Source: Paraburkholderia megapolitana (GTDB taxonomy: Bacteria; Pseudomonadota; Gammaproteobacteria; Burkholderiales; Burkholderiaceae). From it: 64,000 bases of DNA. This document shows positions 53,091-61,891 of the stretch, in pieces. The DNA lies in NCBI RefSeq assembly GCF_007556815.1, contig NZ_CP041743.1, positions 1,612,001-1,676,000 on the forward strand, written 5' to 3'. The notes beneath the pieces are model-generated. The model saw only the letters and a list, made by a program, of their open reading frames with translations. It was not told the origin of the DNA and did no database searches. Numbering within the stretch: the stretch's first letter is position 1; each line of letters begins with the position of its first letter. The position numbers were made by a program, and so were the translations under genes.

Positions 53091-53345
53091 ATGAAACACG
53101 CGGGTATCGATGCTTTTAACCGTCTCGAGAAGCTGCTTCGCGATCTGCGCGCGCTGCCGGATTTGCGGGAACGATCGACGGGTGTGTTCTATAGAAAATC
53201 GAAGCCGTTTCTGCATTTCCATGAAGACTCAACCGAGCTTTACGCGGATTTGCGTATCGCGGATGAGTTCAAGCGCTTTCCCGTGAATTCGGCGAAAGAG
53301 AAAGAGGTTCTGCTGAATGCGGTACGTGTCGTGTTGACCTCGTAG
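53091..53345 (+). CDS. small conserved hypothetical protein
   Basis: Eighty-four residues, cytoplasmic, charged. The core PFLHFHEDSTELYADLRIAD looks like a short beta segment with two His and acidic residues. The end (SAKEKEVLLNAVRVVL) is helical. No domain recognised and no nearby partner. Codon usage is normal for the genome, and it sits alone between the divergent methyltransferase and convergent LysR genes. Confidence 0.55.
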   Translation: MKHAGIDAFNRLEKLLRDLRALPDLRERSTGVFYRKSKPFLHFHEDSTELYADLRIADEFKRFPVNSAKEKEVLLNAVRVVLTS

Positions 53346-53357
53346 CCTCTAAACCGC

Positions 53358-54251
53358 TCACACCGAACCGGCAATATGCTCCCGCAACCATTGATGCGCC
53401 GGGTCGCGATGAGAGCGCTCGTCCCACAGCATGGTCATTTCGTAGCCAGCGACTTCAACCGGCGATTCGACAACCTGCAGCGCACGGGTATCGCGAACAA
53501 GCCGCGCGGGCACCATCGCGACCAGATCGGTGTTCGCCACCACGGACAATACGAACAGAAAATGCGGAACCGACAGCACCACCCGTCGTTTCAGACCCGA
53601 CTCCGCTAACGCTTCATCGGTGACGCCGCTAAACCCGCCTCCATCTGGCGACACGATGACGTGCTCGAGTGCGCAAAATTGCGCGCGCGTCGGTTTTCTC
53701 TTCAACCGTGGATGCCCCGCGCGACCGGCCAGCACATAGCGTTCCGCAAAGAGCACGCGCTGCCGCATACCTGGCGGCGCGTCTTCGCTGATGTGAAAAG
53801 CAAGATCGATTTCCCCCTGTTCCGCCTGCTTCGCGATGCGCGGCGGAGCCAGTTCGACAAGCGCCAGTCGGGTATGCGGCGCGGCCGAACGCAATCCGCT
53901 CAAAGCAGGCAGCACGACGGTCGACTCGCCGTAGTCGGTTGCGGCTACGCGCCATGTATGGGTGGCTTCGGCGGGATCGAAGGGGGCGGCGGGTGCCACG
54001 GTGCGCTCGAGTGCATCGAGCGCTTGTCGCAAGGGTTCGCGTAACGCCTCCGCTCGCGCGGTCGGCCGCATGCCGCGCGGTCCCGGCAGTAACAACGGGT
54101 CATCGAAAATGTCTCTGAGCTTTGCAAGATGAACGCTAACCGATGGTTGCGAGAAACTCAGACGCTCCGCTGCGCGCGTCACGTTGTGTTCTGCGAGCAG
54201 GACATCGAGCGTGACTAACAGGTTGAGGTCCAGGCGTCGGAGATTATTCAT
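53358..54251 (-). CDS. LysR-family regulator divergent from an NAD(P)H oxidoreductase
   Basis: LysR regulator of 297 residues. The winged HTH is at residues about 6-64, with NVTRAAERLSFSQPSVSVHL and LRDIFDDPLLLPGPRG. The effector domain begins near residue 95. It is divergently transcribed from the flavin oxidoreductase at 54337, and the 85-base gap holds a clear palindrome. Such pairs usually respond to quinones or electrophiles and activate the oxidoreductase. Confidence 0.9.
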   Translation of the reverse strand: MNNLRRLDLNLLVTLDVLLAEHNVTRAAERLSFSQPSVSVHLAKLRDIFDDPLLLPGPRGMRPTARAEALREPLRQALDALERTVAPAAPFDPAEATHTWRVAATDYGESTVVLPALSGLRSAAPHTRLALVELAPPRIAKQAEQGEIDLAFHISEDAPPGMRQRVLFAERYVLAGRAGHPRLKRKPTRAQFCALEHVIVSPDGGGFSGVTDEALAESGLKRRVVLSVPHFLFVLSVVANTDLVAMVPARLVRDTRALQVVESPVEVAGYEMTMLWDERSHRDPAHQWLREHIAGSV

Positions 54252-54264
54252 CGCTATACCTGCA

Positions 54265-54288
54265 ATATTGGATATTCATTTCCAATAT
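54265..54288. promoter_or_regulatory. palindromic operator between lysR and oxidoreductase genes
   Basis: ATATTGGA (54265-54272) and TCCAATAT (54281-54288) with an 8-base spacer form a perfect 8-bp inverted repeat. It lies 13 bases from the LysR start and 48 bases from the oxidoreductase start, a fitting position for LysR binding. Confidence 0.6.
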
Positions 54289-54336
54289 ACCTGACGAGAA
54301 CCTATTCTGCGTTCTTCTCGTCATGGAGGTCCAATC

Positions 54337-55113
54337 GTGAATGTTCTGCTTGTCTATGCTCACCCCGAACCGCGGTCGTTGAACGGCTCGCTCCGGCGCT
54401 TTGCAGTCAAGCGTCTTGAAGAAGCCGGGCACGTCGTTCAGGTATCGGATCTGTACGCGATGCACTGGAAGGCCTCGCTCGATGCAGATGACAGCATCGA
54501 CAGACAACCCGATGCGCGTTTCGATCCCGCGCTTGACTCGAAGCACGCGTTCGAGAATGGCCTGCAGAGCGAAGACATCGCGCTCGAACAGCAGAAGCTG
54601 AAGTGGGCGGATGCGGTCATCCTGCAGTTTCCGTTGTGGTGGTTTTCGATGCCGGCAATCCTGAAGGGTTGGGTGGAGCGTGTCTATGCGTATGGCTTTG
54701 CCTACGGTGTGGGGGAGCACTCCGATACGCACTGGGGAGATCGCTACGGGGAAGGGGCGATGGCAGGCAAGCGCGCGATGCTGATTGTCTCCACGGGCGG
54801 ATGGGAGTCACACTACAGCGCGAGAGGGATCAATGGCCCGATTGACGATGTGCTGTTTCCGATCCAGCACGGTGTGCTGTATTACCCGGGCTTCGATGTG
54901 CTGCCGCCGTTCGTGATCCATCGGACCAGCCGGATCGACGAGACGAGATTCTCGACGATCTGCGATGCGCTCGGGCAGCGACTCGATAATCTCTGGACAA
55001 CGCCACCGTTAGCATTCCGGTCGCAGAATGCCGGTGCCTACGATATTCCGCAGCTCACGCTGAAGGACGATATTGCGCCGGGGCAGGTTGGGTTTGCGGT
55101 GCATCGTGCGTAG
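54337..55113 (+). CDS. NAD(P)H-dependent flavin oxidoreductase (NQO1/MdaB-like)
   Basis: Flavodoxin-fold quinone or azo reductase of 258 residues. It starts NVLLVYAHPEPRSLNGSLRR, the flavin phosphate-binding region, and has QFPLWWFSMPAILKGWVERV, the typical flavin/dimer motif, then GEHSDTHWGDRYGEG and STGGWESHYSARGINGP. Start is GTG at 54337 with a strong GGAGGT site. It likely reduces quinones by two electrons, protecting against redox stress. Regulation by the divergent LysR protein is probable. Confidence 0.9.
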   Translation: MNVLLVYAHPEPRSLNGSLRRFAVKRLEEAGHVVQVSDLYAMHWKASLDADDSIDRQPDARFDPALDSKHAFENGLQSEDIALEQQKLKWADAVILQFPLWWFSMPAILKGWVERVYAYGFAYGVGEHSDTHWGDRYGEGAMAGKRAMLIVSTGGWESHYSARGINGPIDDVLFPIQHGVLYYPGFDVLPPFVIHRTSRIDETRFSTICDALGQRLDNLWTTPPLAFRSQNAGAYDIPQLTLKDDIAPGQVGFAVHRA

Positions 55114-55117
55114 GCGG

Positions 55118-55147
55118 CGCCCCTTCGGATATACAAGGGGCGTTTCC
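55118..55147 (+). terminator. probable terminator after the oxidoreductase gene
   Basis: Stem CGCCCCTT (55118-55125) with AAGGGGCG (55135-55142), then a short TTTCC tract. It begins five bases after the stop; the T-tract is weak. Confidence 0.55.
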
Positions 55148-55316
55148 GTTACTGAGAAATGCGCTTGAACGATTCGAGTTTGCTTTCCCATATGTAAGGT
55201 TCCTCCGCTGGCATTCCCTATACATCGCGTTCAGGATATCCTCTGCCCAATTCGTAAGAGATCCTGAAGCGAAGGTACTGCATTCGTATAGAAGAAGATC
55301 CCAGGGGATGCTTCCA

Positions 55317-56102
55317 ATGAGCTTGGAACGACAAAACTTACAACCTGCTTCACAGACTGACAGGCATTACAAAAATCTTTCTATTCTGGCAAAGACCGCG
55401 CTTGCAGCGGTGGTCGTTGCTGGCGTCATTGCGTCTGGCGTTTTCTATACATCGGGAACCTCATGGTTCGGTGGAGAATCAGGTGACGACGTTAGCGCGT
55501 CGGATCAAAAATTACGCACCGAGGCTTTTGAGGCAATTAAATATCTTCCGGTATCGAACGTTACTGCTGCGGAATTCCCGACTGCTTTCGATTCCATGCA
55601 TTTAACGTCCGACGAACAATCAAGGTTGCGTCTGCAACTTGCGCAGAGTCCGACGACTTCGTCGACACACGCGACTCCTGCTGATGTGTCGTCGACGAAG
55701 AGCTCAGGCGACAACGCAGGTACGGCCGCCGCGCATACCGATGTCGCTCCAGCGCCAGCTCCTGCTACAACTGCACCGGCGCAGGCCGCGCAGCCTCTGG
55801 CCGCTCCAGCCACTCAGGCTGCGCAACCGGTCCTCGTGTGGGTGCGCCTCTGGGATAGCGATGTCGAAGACGGCGATGTTGTTCGAATCGATAGTGCGGG
55901 CTATTCGCGAACAGTCTCGCTGACCAACCGTGGCATCACGTTCGCGGTTCCCGTGTCTGCGAGTGGGCAGATTCGTATTACCGGAATCAGAGATGGCGAT
56001 GGCGGTGGCATTACCGTCGGCCTCGGTTCTGGATCTGCACAAGCAATCCTGCCGATCATGAGCGTCGGGCAGGTACTTACCTTGAACGTCAGGACAAACT
56101 GA
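55317..56102 (+). CDS. membrane-anchored periplasmic protein of the AAA+ operon, function unknown
   Basis: Protein of 261 residues, not recognised. One membrane segment lies at about residues 26-48 (TALAAVVVAGVIASGVF) after a polar N-terminus. Then comes a linker of about 100 residues rich in Ala, Pro and Thr. The C-terminal domain of about 85 residues looks like a beta-sandwich (VLVWVRLWDSDVEDGDVVRI, then FAVPVSASGQIRITG), with acidic loops that could bind calcium. The ATG at 55317 has AGGGG at proper distance; the ATG at 55308 is too close. It overlaps the AAA+ gene by one base (TGATG), so the two are co-translated. Confidence 0.65.
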   Translation: MSLERQNLQPASQTDRHYKNLSILAKTALAAVVVAGVIASGVFYTSGTSWFGGESGDDVSASDQKLRTEAFEAIKYLPVSNVTAAEFPTAFDSMHLTSDEQSRLRLQLAQSPTTSSTHATPADVSSTKSSGDNAGTAAAHTDVAPAPAPATTAPAQAAQPLAAPATQAAQPVLVWVRLWDSDVEDGDVVRIDSAGYSRTVSLTNRGITFAVPVSASGQIRITGIRDGDGGGITVGLGSGSAQAILPIMSVGQVLTLNVRTN

Positions 56103-57349
56103 TGCGTTGGCTCAACTCCTTTGCAACGCGTTACGCGCCCCTCGCTTTTCTTGTGATGGCGTGCGTAGCGTTGGGACAGTTCCTGTCTCAACACGGGCCT
56201 GCGCGATCGGATCTCGAACAGCATGCGCATGAAACCGCGAGGTTTTTGCATGAACACGCGTGGATCGGATTTGCAGTTGCAGTAGTGTTCTGGTTAATCG
56301 TCTTTGCAGGCTATTTTCACGATCGACATCGAACTCAATACGGCGATGTCAAACAAGGCGGGTGGTTAATGGACGCACTGGACAGGCTTACGAATCGACG
56401 TGCCCTGGAGCAGAAGATTGCCCAGGAACCCGAGCCGCAGATTCTCGATGCGGAGAAACTCGCGAGCGCGCTAAAAAGCAAGGTGATCGGTCAGGACGCT
56501 GTCTGCGACGATATCGCGGCGCAAATTCGTCGCCGTCTCGCACTCCGGCAGCGCAACAAGCCGATCGGTGTATTTATGCTGGCAGGGCCGCCAGGAACCG
56601 GGAAAACCTATCTGGCGAAAAGTCTGGCGGCGGAACTCGGTCGTGCGCTGTTGCACTTCGATATGACGCAGTTCTCGAGCGGCGCACACGGTGCGACGCA
56701 ATTGTTCGGTGCATCGAAGGGATACGTTGGTTCGAATTCCTACGGCAAACTTACGGCTGCTTTGCGCGACACACCCGATGCGGTCGTATTGCTCGATGAA
56801 ATCGAAAAGGCTCACCCTGAGGTTCACAAGAATTTCCTGACGGCGTGGAACGATGGTTTCGTAACCGAGGCATCGGACGGAAAGCAGATTTCGACGACCC
56901 GCGCGATCTTCATGCTAACCACGAATGCCGCCACCGACGCGCTTCATGCGTTGAGCGAGCGATTCGCAGACGATGCGGATGAACTGAGACGCGCCTCTAC
57001 AAATGCGCTCGGTGAGGCGGGTTTTGCCCCCGAGGTGCTCAATCGCATTGATCGTATTTTCGTTTTTAAATCGCTCACTGGTCTGGATATCGCCCGCGTT
57101 GCAGCGCTTGAAATCGAAGCGATGATCAAGAGCTACGGCCTCGATGTGGCCGATGAAGGCATCGATCCGGATATTCTGATCAACATGATGCGACGTCAGA
57201 GCCGGCTAGGTACGGGTGCGTCGTCGCGCGATCTCGTCCGTGCGGTCGAAGAGTCGCTGGCGGACACACTCATCGATGCAAAAGAGCACGGCCATACCAA
57301 GGTCGCGCTCGTGTCGGTGGAGGGAGGCGTGATCGCCAAGCCGCAATGA
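56102..57349 (+). CDS. membrane-anchored AAA+ ATPase (Clp/Hsp100-like unfoldase)
   Basis: ATPase of 415 residues. Two membrane segments at the N-terminus (residues about 12-27 and 53-71, FAVAVVFWLIVFAGYF) leave a cytoplasmic AAA+ module. Walker A is GPPGTGKT (162-169), Walker B VVLLDE (228-233). The pore-loop motif GYVG is at 207-210, as in ClpA/ClpB/ClpX, which thread substrate proteins. Sensor 1 is FMLTTNAA and the arginine-finger region NRIDRIFVF. No ClpP-docking loop and no second AAA domain are seen. It probably acts as a membrane-linked protein remodeller on a substrate made by its two neighbours. Coupled to both flanking genes. Confidence 0.82.
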   Translation: MRWLNSFATRYAPLAFLVMACVALGQFLSQHGPARSDLEQHAHETARFLHEHAWIGFAVAVVFWLIVFAGYFHDRHRTQYGDVKQGGWLMDALDRLTNRRALEQKIAQEPEPQILDAEKLASALKSKVIGQDAVCDDIAAQIRRRLALRQRNKPIGVFMLAGPPGTGKTYLAKSLAAELGRALLHFDMTQFSSGAHGATQLFGASKGYVGSNSYGKLTAALRDTPDAVVLLDEIEKAHPEVHKNFLTAWNDGFVTEASDGKQISTTRAIFMLTTNAATDALHALSERFADDADELRRASTNALGEAGFAPEVLNRIDRIFVFKSLTGLDIARVAALEIEAMIKSYGLDVADEGIDPDILINMMRRQSRLGTGASSRDLVRAVEESLADTLIDAKEHGHTKVALVSVEGGVIAKPQ

Positions 57350-58479
57350 CGAGTCCAAACGTATCCAACCTGTCGGGCACTCCAGGCAAATCGTTGTGGG
57401 CACGCGCGCCCGTGTGGCGCTTATGCGTTTCGGCAGCGGCGTTGTCGACTGTGGTTGTGGTGTGCTTTCCCCCAAAATGGCGCGCACTCGATGTGATGCC
57501 CGCTCCTCCCGTGCCCGAGGCAGTGACCTACCATTCGCCGGAGCCGGCGGTGGGGGCACCCGTCTCGACGCCGACGCCGGTCGTTGCTCAGACCAGACCC
57601 GCAGTCACCACGCCAGAAGCGCTCGCAAGCGCTACTACGAGGACGAAGCCGGTAGCCCCTCAAAAAGCGGTTGCAGTAGCCGATCTCGCAACGAAATCAC
57701 CGGCAACGGCCGCGATTTCAATGGCAGTCCCGGGTGCAGCAGCCAAGCCGGATATCTCCGGTCTCGATGGTGCGCTGCTTGGCCGGACTTATCGGCAGGT
57801 GATCCCGGTCGAGGGGTTCAATGTCCCGCTACCTCCGGGACAGTGGGCCGTGCTTGCGAACAGCACGGCTCGCACACGCGGTGCATCGGGAATGGCCTAT
57901 TTTCTCGGGCGAATCGAGCACAAGCGGCTTGTCGGTGCGATCAGATTGTTTGCATTGCACAGCAACGATCAGCCAGGCGCGGGTTTTCCTGCCGCGAATG
58001 CCTGCACGACTGGCAACCCGGATTTGAATTATCTATATCTGGACTCAGTGACGGCGTTCGACCATCAGGGATGCTGGCTAATCAATCACTATTTCACCCC
58101 GCCGTTGCAGCAGTGGGCGGATCGCGCGATCAAAATCTCTTCCCTTGACCGCGCCGCAGCGGGCGATCTTGCGGCAAAGGGCGTGACCTACCCGCAAGAC
58201 ATGGTCAATGTCCGATTCACGCGCGCGGAAACCTGGGGTCTGCTCGAGGTTTCATACATGTTCGATCCCGAAGTCGAAGGGATCAGTTCCAACACGGCGC
58301 TTTCCGCCCGCGAATCGGACTGGCATGCAACGAACGCTCCTAGATTTTCTGCGAAGGTTGCTTATCTCGCGAAGCTACAAAGCTGGGGCGAGGAGTTCTG
58401 GCCGAAGTTTCAGCAGGCATTTGGATCGGGGCAACCGGTTGCTGTGATCGTCAAGCCGGATGCAGCGTCTCAACCTTGA
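57346..58479 (+). CDS. membrane-anchored periplasmic protein of the AAA+ operon, function unknown
   Basis: Protein of 377 residues, not recognised. A membrane segment (LCVSAAALSTVVVVCFPP, about 26-43) is followed by a Pro/Ala/Thr-rich linker to about residue 130. A folded C-terminal domain then contains EGFNVPLPPGQWAVLANSTA and FDHQGCWLINHYFTPPLQQW. Two cysteines in that domain could pair. The start overlaps the AAA+ stop by four bases (ATGA). It shares the single-pass plus linker layout of the first gene, so the operon presents two periplasmic domains tied to one cytoplasmic unfoldase. Confidence 0.65.
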   Translation: MTSPNVSNLSGTPGKSLWARAPVWRLCVSAAALSTVVVVCFPPKWRALDVMPAPPVPEAVTYHSPEPAVGAPVSTPTPVVAQTRPAVTTPEALASATTRTKPVAPQKAVAVADLATKSPATAAISMAVPGAAAKPDISGLDGALLGRTYRQVIPVEGFNVPLPPGQWAVLANSTARTRGASGMAYFLGRIEHKRLVGAIRLFALHSNDQPGAGFPAANACTTGNPDLNYLYLDSVTAFDHQGCWLINHYFTPPLQQWADRAIKISSLDRAAAGDLAAKGVTYPQDMVNVRFTRAETWGLLEVSYMFDPEVEGISSNTALSARESDWHATNAPRFSAKVAYLAKLQSWGEEFWPKFQQAFGSGQPVAVIVKPDAASQP

Positions 58480-58480
58480 T

Positions 58481-58510
58481 CGGCCTGGTCCACTCGGTTT
58501 GACCAGGCCG
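58481..58510. terminator. 10-bp perfect hairpin after the AAA+ operon
   Basis: CGGCCTGGTC (58481-58490) and GACCAGGCCG (58501-58510) form a perfect stem two bases after the stop. No T-tract follows. It could mark the 3' end of the operon transcript. Confidence 0.45.
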
Positions 58511-58744
58511 CGTTGACCTTGTCGTTTCGCGAAACCATTCTGGTGCGGTAGCTTTCTTTTTGCATTCACCCCCTCAAACAACGATTGCGACGGCGAAACG
58601 CCTGCGTTAGCCTTTGCGCCTACGGCGACCGCGCAGATCCTTTGCTGTGCCAACCAGGCCCGTCATGGTCGCTGCGTACGTTGCAAGTCCCCAACCAGGG
58701 TGGCGAACGACGTCACGACAAAACGAAAAACACTTGAGGACACA

Positions 58745-60934
58745 ATGCTCACAAGGAATTGGCTCGCAACAGGTGTGACGCTTATCGCATCTGCACTGGT
58801 GATTCATCACAACGCATACGCCGACGAAGGGATGTGGCAGCCGTCGCAACTTCCCGCTCTCGCAGGCCAGTTACAACAACGCGGCCTGGCGCTCGATCCT
58901 AAACAACTCTCAACTCTGACATCGTGGCCGCTAGACGCCGTCGTCAGTCTGGGTTTTTGCACTGCGTCATTCGTTTCGCCCGACGGCTTGATCGTCACCA
59001 ATCACCACTGCGGATTTGGCGCGTTGCAGGTTAACTCCACGCCGCAGAAGAACCTGATCAACGATGGTTTTCTCGCGCATACGAAGCAGGAAGAACTGCC
59101 TGCCGATCCGACCCAGCGGGTCTACGTGACCGAGCAGATCAGCGACGTCACGAGTCAGGTGAACGCCGCACTGAAGCCGGACATGGACGGCTATGCACGT
59201 TTTGTTGCCATCGACGAGGCGAAGAAACGCATCGTGGCAGGCTGCGAAACACCGGGCTATCGATGCGACGTCTACACGTTCAGCAACGGCTACGACTATC
59301 AGCTGATTCGCCAGAAAGAACTGCGCGATATCCGGCTCGTCTATGCGCCGCCGCTGTCGATCGGCAAGTTCGGTGGCGATATCGACAACTGGATGTGGCC
59401 GCGCCACACGGGCGACTTCAGCTATCTGCGCGCCTATGTCGGTAAGGACGGTAGCTCGGCATCGTATTCGAAGGACAACGTTCCCTATCGTCCCACGCAT
59501 TGGCTGACGCTCAATCCGAAGGGCGTCAAGGCCGGCGATTTCGTCATGGTGGCCGGCTATCCGTACAACACGGATCGCTATCGGCTAGCCGATGAACTGC
59601 AAAGCGCGATCGACTGGGAATATCCGACAAAAATCGGCATGTCTAGGGATATGCTTGCTCTCGTCGATGCCGCGAGCAAAAAGAACCCGGAAGTCGGCGT
59701 CAAGTACGCGACCCTCGTCGCGGAGCTCAACAACGCCATGAAGCTGTTTCAAGGCAATCTCGAGGGGCTCGCGCGTAGCAATGCGTTGGCCACCAAACGC
59801 GCGCAGGAAGCTGCGCTCGATCAATGGCTTGCCCAGCAAAAGCCTGGCGGTGCGCTTGACGGCGCCGCGCTGCAGGCCGATGTCGTCAATCTGCGCAAGC
59901 TTGTCGACGCACACCTGAAACTGCGCGAACGCAATTTCGTGCTGGCGATGATCCAGCGCGGCGGGCTGTTCGACGCGTCCTATCAGATCGTGCGCCTTGC
60001 GCAGGAAAAGCAGAAACCCGATCTCGAGCGGGAAGAGGGCTTCCAGAAGCGTGACGAAATTCGCCTGCTCGGTGCTGAGCAAGGTCTGGACCAGGAATTC
60101 GATCCGGCGATGGATCAGCAACTGCTGGCCTACCAGTTGCAGCACTACGTGAAGCTCCCGGCTGCGGAGCATCTGCCTGCGCTTGATCGGTGGCTTGGCG
60201 GTGTGACGGACGAAGCCGGCATCGCGAAGAAGGTCGCGGCGCTGTATGCCGGTACCTCGCTGACCGATACCAAAACGCGCGTCGCGCTGCTTTCCGCAAC
60301 CCCTGCGCAGATCGACGCCAGCAACGATACGTGGATCAAGCTGATGCGTGAGCTGATGCCCGACCTGCTCGCCGTGGAGCGCCAGAACAAGACGTTTGCC
60401 GGCGACGAAACGACGGTCCGTCCGGGCTATATGGCGGCGCTGATTGCCTTTAACGCGTCGCGTGGACTGCCGGTCTATCACGATGCAAACGGTTCGCTGC
60501 GCGTCACGTTCGGTACCGTCCAGGGCTACAAGCCGCGCGACGCGGTCGAATACACGCCGTTCACGACCGTCGACGGCATCGTGCAGAAAACCACCGGCGT
60601 AGAGCCGTTCAACACGCCGCCTGCGGAACTGGCAGCGATTCGCGCGAAAGCGTTCGACGGTCTTGCACCGGCGGGAAGCTCGCTGCCCGTCGCTTTTCTC
60701 GCGGACCTCGACATTACCGGCGGCAATTCCGGATCGCCGGCGATGGATCGCAACGGTCAACTGGTGGGTCTTGCGTTCGACGGTGTCTGGGAAGGCACGA
60801 GTTCGGGCTGGCTCTTCAATCCCGCGGAAACCCGCTCGATTCAAGTCGATGTGCGTTACATGCTGTGGGTGATGCACCACCTCGACCACGCGGACAATCT
60901 GCTCGACGAGATGAAGGTGAAAGTGCCGCAATAA
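58745..60934 (+). CDS. S46 family dipeptidyl-peptidase (DPP7/DPP11-like), exported
   Basis: Serine peptidase of 729 residues. A signal peptide covers about 1-26 (LATGVTLIASALVIHHNAYA). The catalytic His region is GLIVTNHHCGFGALQ (about 82-96) and the serine is in DITGGNSGSPAMDRNG. Between them lies the all-alpha insertion typical of S46 enzymes. The family releases dipeptides from peptide N-termini in the periplasm or at the cell surface. The start at 58745 has a GAGG site. Specificity (hydrophobic or acidic P1) cannot be decided by eye. It precedes a MarR-GNAT gene but probably has a separate transcript. Confidence 0.9.
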   Translation: MLTRNWLATGVTLIASALVIHHNAYADEGMWQPSQLPALAGQLQQRGLALDPKQLSTLTSWPLDAVVSLGFCTASFVSPDGLIVTNHHCGFGALQVNSTPQKNLINDGFLAHTKQEELPADPTQRVYVTEQISDVTSQVNAALKPDMDGYARFVAIDEAKKRIVAGCETPGYRCDVYTFSNGYDYQLIRQKELRDIRLVYAPPLSIGKFGGDIDNWMWPRHTGDFSYLRAYVGKDGSSASYSKDNVPYRPTHWLTLNPKGVKAGDFVMVAGYPYNTDRYRLADELQSAIDWEYPTKIGMSRDMLALVDAASKKNPEVGVKYATLVAELNNAMKLFQGNLEGLARSNALATKRAQEAALDQWLAQQKPGGALDGAALQADVVNLRKLVDAHLKLRERNFVLAMIQRGGLFDASYQIVRLAQEKQKPDLEREEGFQKRDEIRLLGAEQGLDQEFDPAMDQQLLAYQLQHYVKLPAAEHLPALDRWLGGVTDEAGIAKKVAALYAGTSLTDTKTRVALLSATPAQIDASNDTWIKLMRELMPDLLAVERQNKTFAGDETTVRPGYMAALIAFNASRGLPVYHDANGSLRVTFGTVQGYKPRDAVEYTPFTTVDGIVQKTTGVEPFNTPPAELAAIRAKAFDGLAPAGSSLPVAFLADLDITGGNSGSPAMDRNGQLVGLAFDGVWEGTSSGWLFNPAETRSIQVDVRYMLWVMHHLDHADNLLDEMKVKVPQ

Positions 60935-60955
60935 GGGGCCCGTGGTTGACGGCAT

Positions 60956-60985
60956 CATGATATCTGACTAGAGTCAGATATCATG
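60956..60985. promoter_or_regulatory. perfect 14-bp-arm palindrome over the start codon of the MarR-GNAT gene
   Basis: CATGATATCTGACT (60956-60969) and AGTCAGATATCATG (60972-60985) with a 2-base spacer are perfectly symmetrical. The right arm contains the ATG at 60983. This is a textbook-like MarR operator position for self-repression, blocking promoter clearance or translation start. Confidence 0.75.
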
Positions 60986-61867
60986 AAAACGCTCGACATC
61001 CAGCAGGTTCGCAGCTTCAACCGCATCGTGGCCGAGGGCATCGGTGCAATCGACGACAGCTTTCTCGGCCGCGGCCGCCCCATGGGCGAGTCGCGTCTGC
61101 TCTGGGAAATCGGTCCCGATGGCGCCGATCTGCGCGCACTTCGCGAACGCCTCGATCTCGACTCGGGTTATCTGAGTCGCATACTTGGTTCGCTTGAGCG
61201 GCAAGGGCTCGTTGCGATCGAGGCGCACCCCGATGATCGCCGGGTACGCCGCATTCTGCTTACCCGATCGGGGCTCAAGGAACGAGCTGAACTCGACCGG
61301 TTGTCGGACACGGTAGCAGTCCGTGTGCTCGATCCGTTGAGCGAAAGCCAGCGCGTGGCGCTGCTCACCGCGATGGCCGAAGTGGAGCGTCTGCTGCAAC
61401 CGTCGTTGATACGCTTCGAGATCGAAGATCCGGCTAGCGACGATGCGCGCTGGTGTTTCGAGCAATACTTCACCGAACTCAACGCACGCTTCGAAGCGGG
61501 ATTCGATCCGTCGTCCAGCCTGCCGGCCGACACGCATGAACTGACGGCGCCGCATGGCGTACTGATCGTCGCGCGGTTGCGCGGCAATCCGGTGGGCTGC
61601 GTCGCGCTCAAGTTTCACAAGAAATCGGCGGCCGAACTCAAGCGGATGTGGGTCAGCTCGTCGGTGCGGGCGCTCGGCGTAGGGCGGGGTTTACTCGATG
61701 AAGCCGAAAAACAGGCGCGCAAGAGCGGCGCGCGCGCGATCCGCCTGGAGACAAACCGAACCTTGTCCGAAGCGATCAATCTCTATCGGCGCTGCGGATA
61801 CGTAGAAGTCGAAGCGTTTAGCGCGGAGCCTTACGCACACCACTGGTTCGAAAAGAAATTGACCTGA
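60983..61867 (+). CDS. MarR-type regulator fused to a GNAT acetyltransferase
   Basis: Fusion of 294 residues. The N-terminal MarR winged helix is about 5-140, with LRERLDLDSGYLSRILGSLE and the wing PDDRRVRRILLTRSG. The C-terminal GNAT domain is about 145-294, with the acetyl-CoA motif MWVSSSVRALGVGRGLLDEA and the late LYRRCGYVEVEAF. Such fusions are a known family; ligand and acetyl acceptor are mostly unknown. The perfect palindrome over its own start codon indicates autoregulation. A VOC protein follows 24 bases later and could be co-transcribed, which hints at a role in handling a small toxic compound. Confidence 0.88.
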   Translation: MKTLDIQQVRSFNRIVAEGIGAIDDSFLGRGRPMGESRLLWEIGPDGADLRALRERLDLDSGYLSRILGSLERQGLVAIEAHPDDRRVRRILLTRSGLKERAELDRLSDTVAVRVLDPLSESQRVALLTAMAEVERLLQPSLIRFEIEDPASDDARWCFEQYFTELNARFEAGFDPSSSLPADTHELTAPHGVLIVARLRGNPVGCVALKFHKKSAAELKRMWVSSSVRALGVGRGLLDEAEKQARKSGARAIRLETNRTLSEAINLYRRCGYVEVEAFSAEPYAHHWFEKKLT

Positions 61868-61891
61868 ACAAGCCACTAGAGGGAGACGGGT

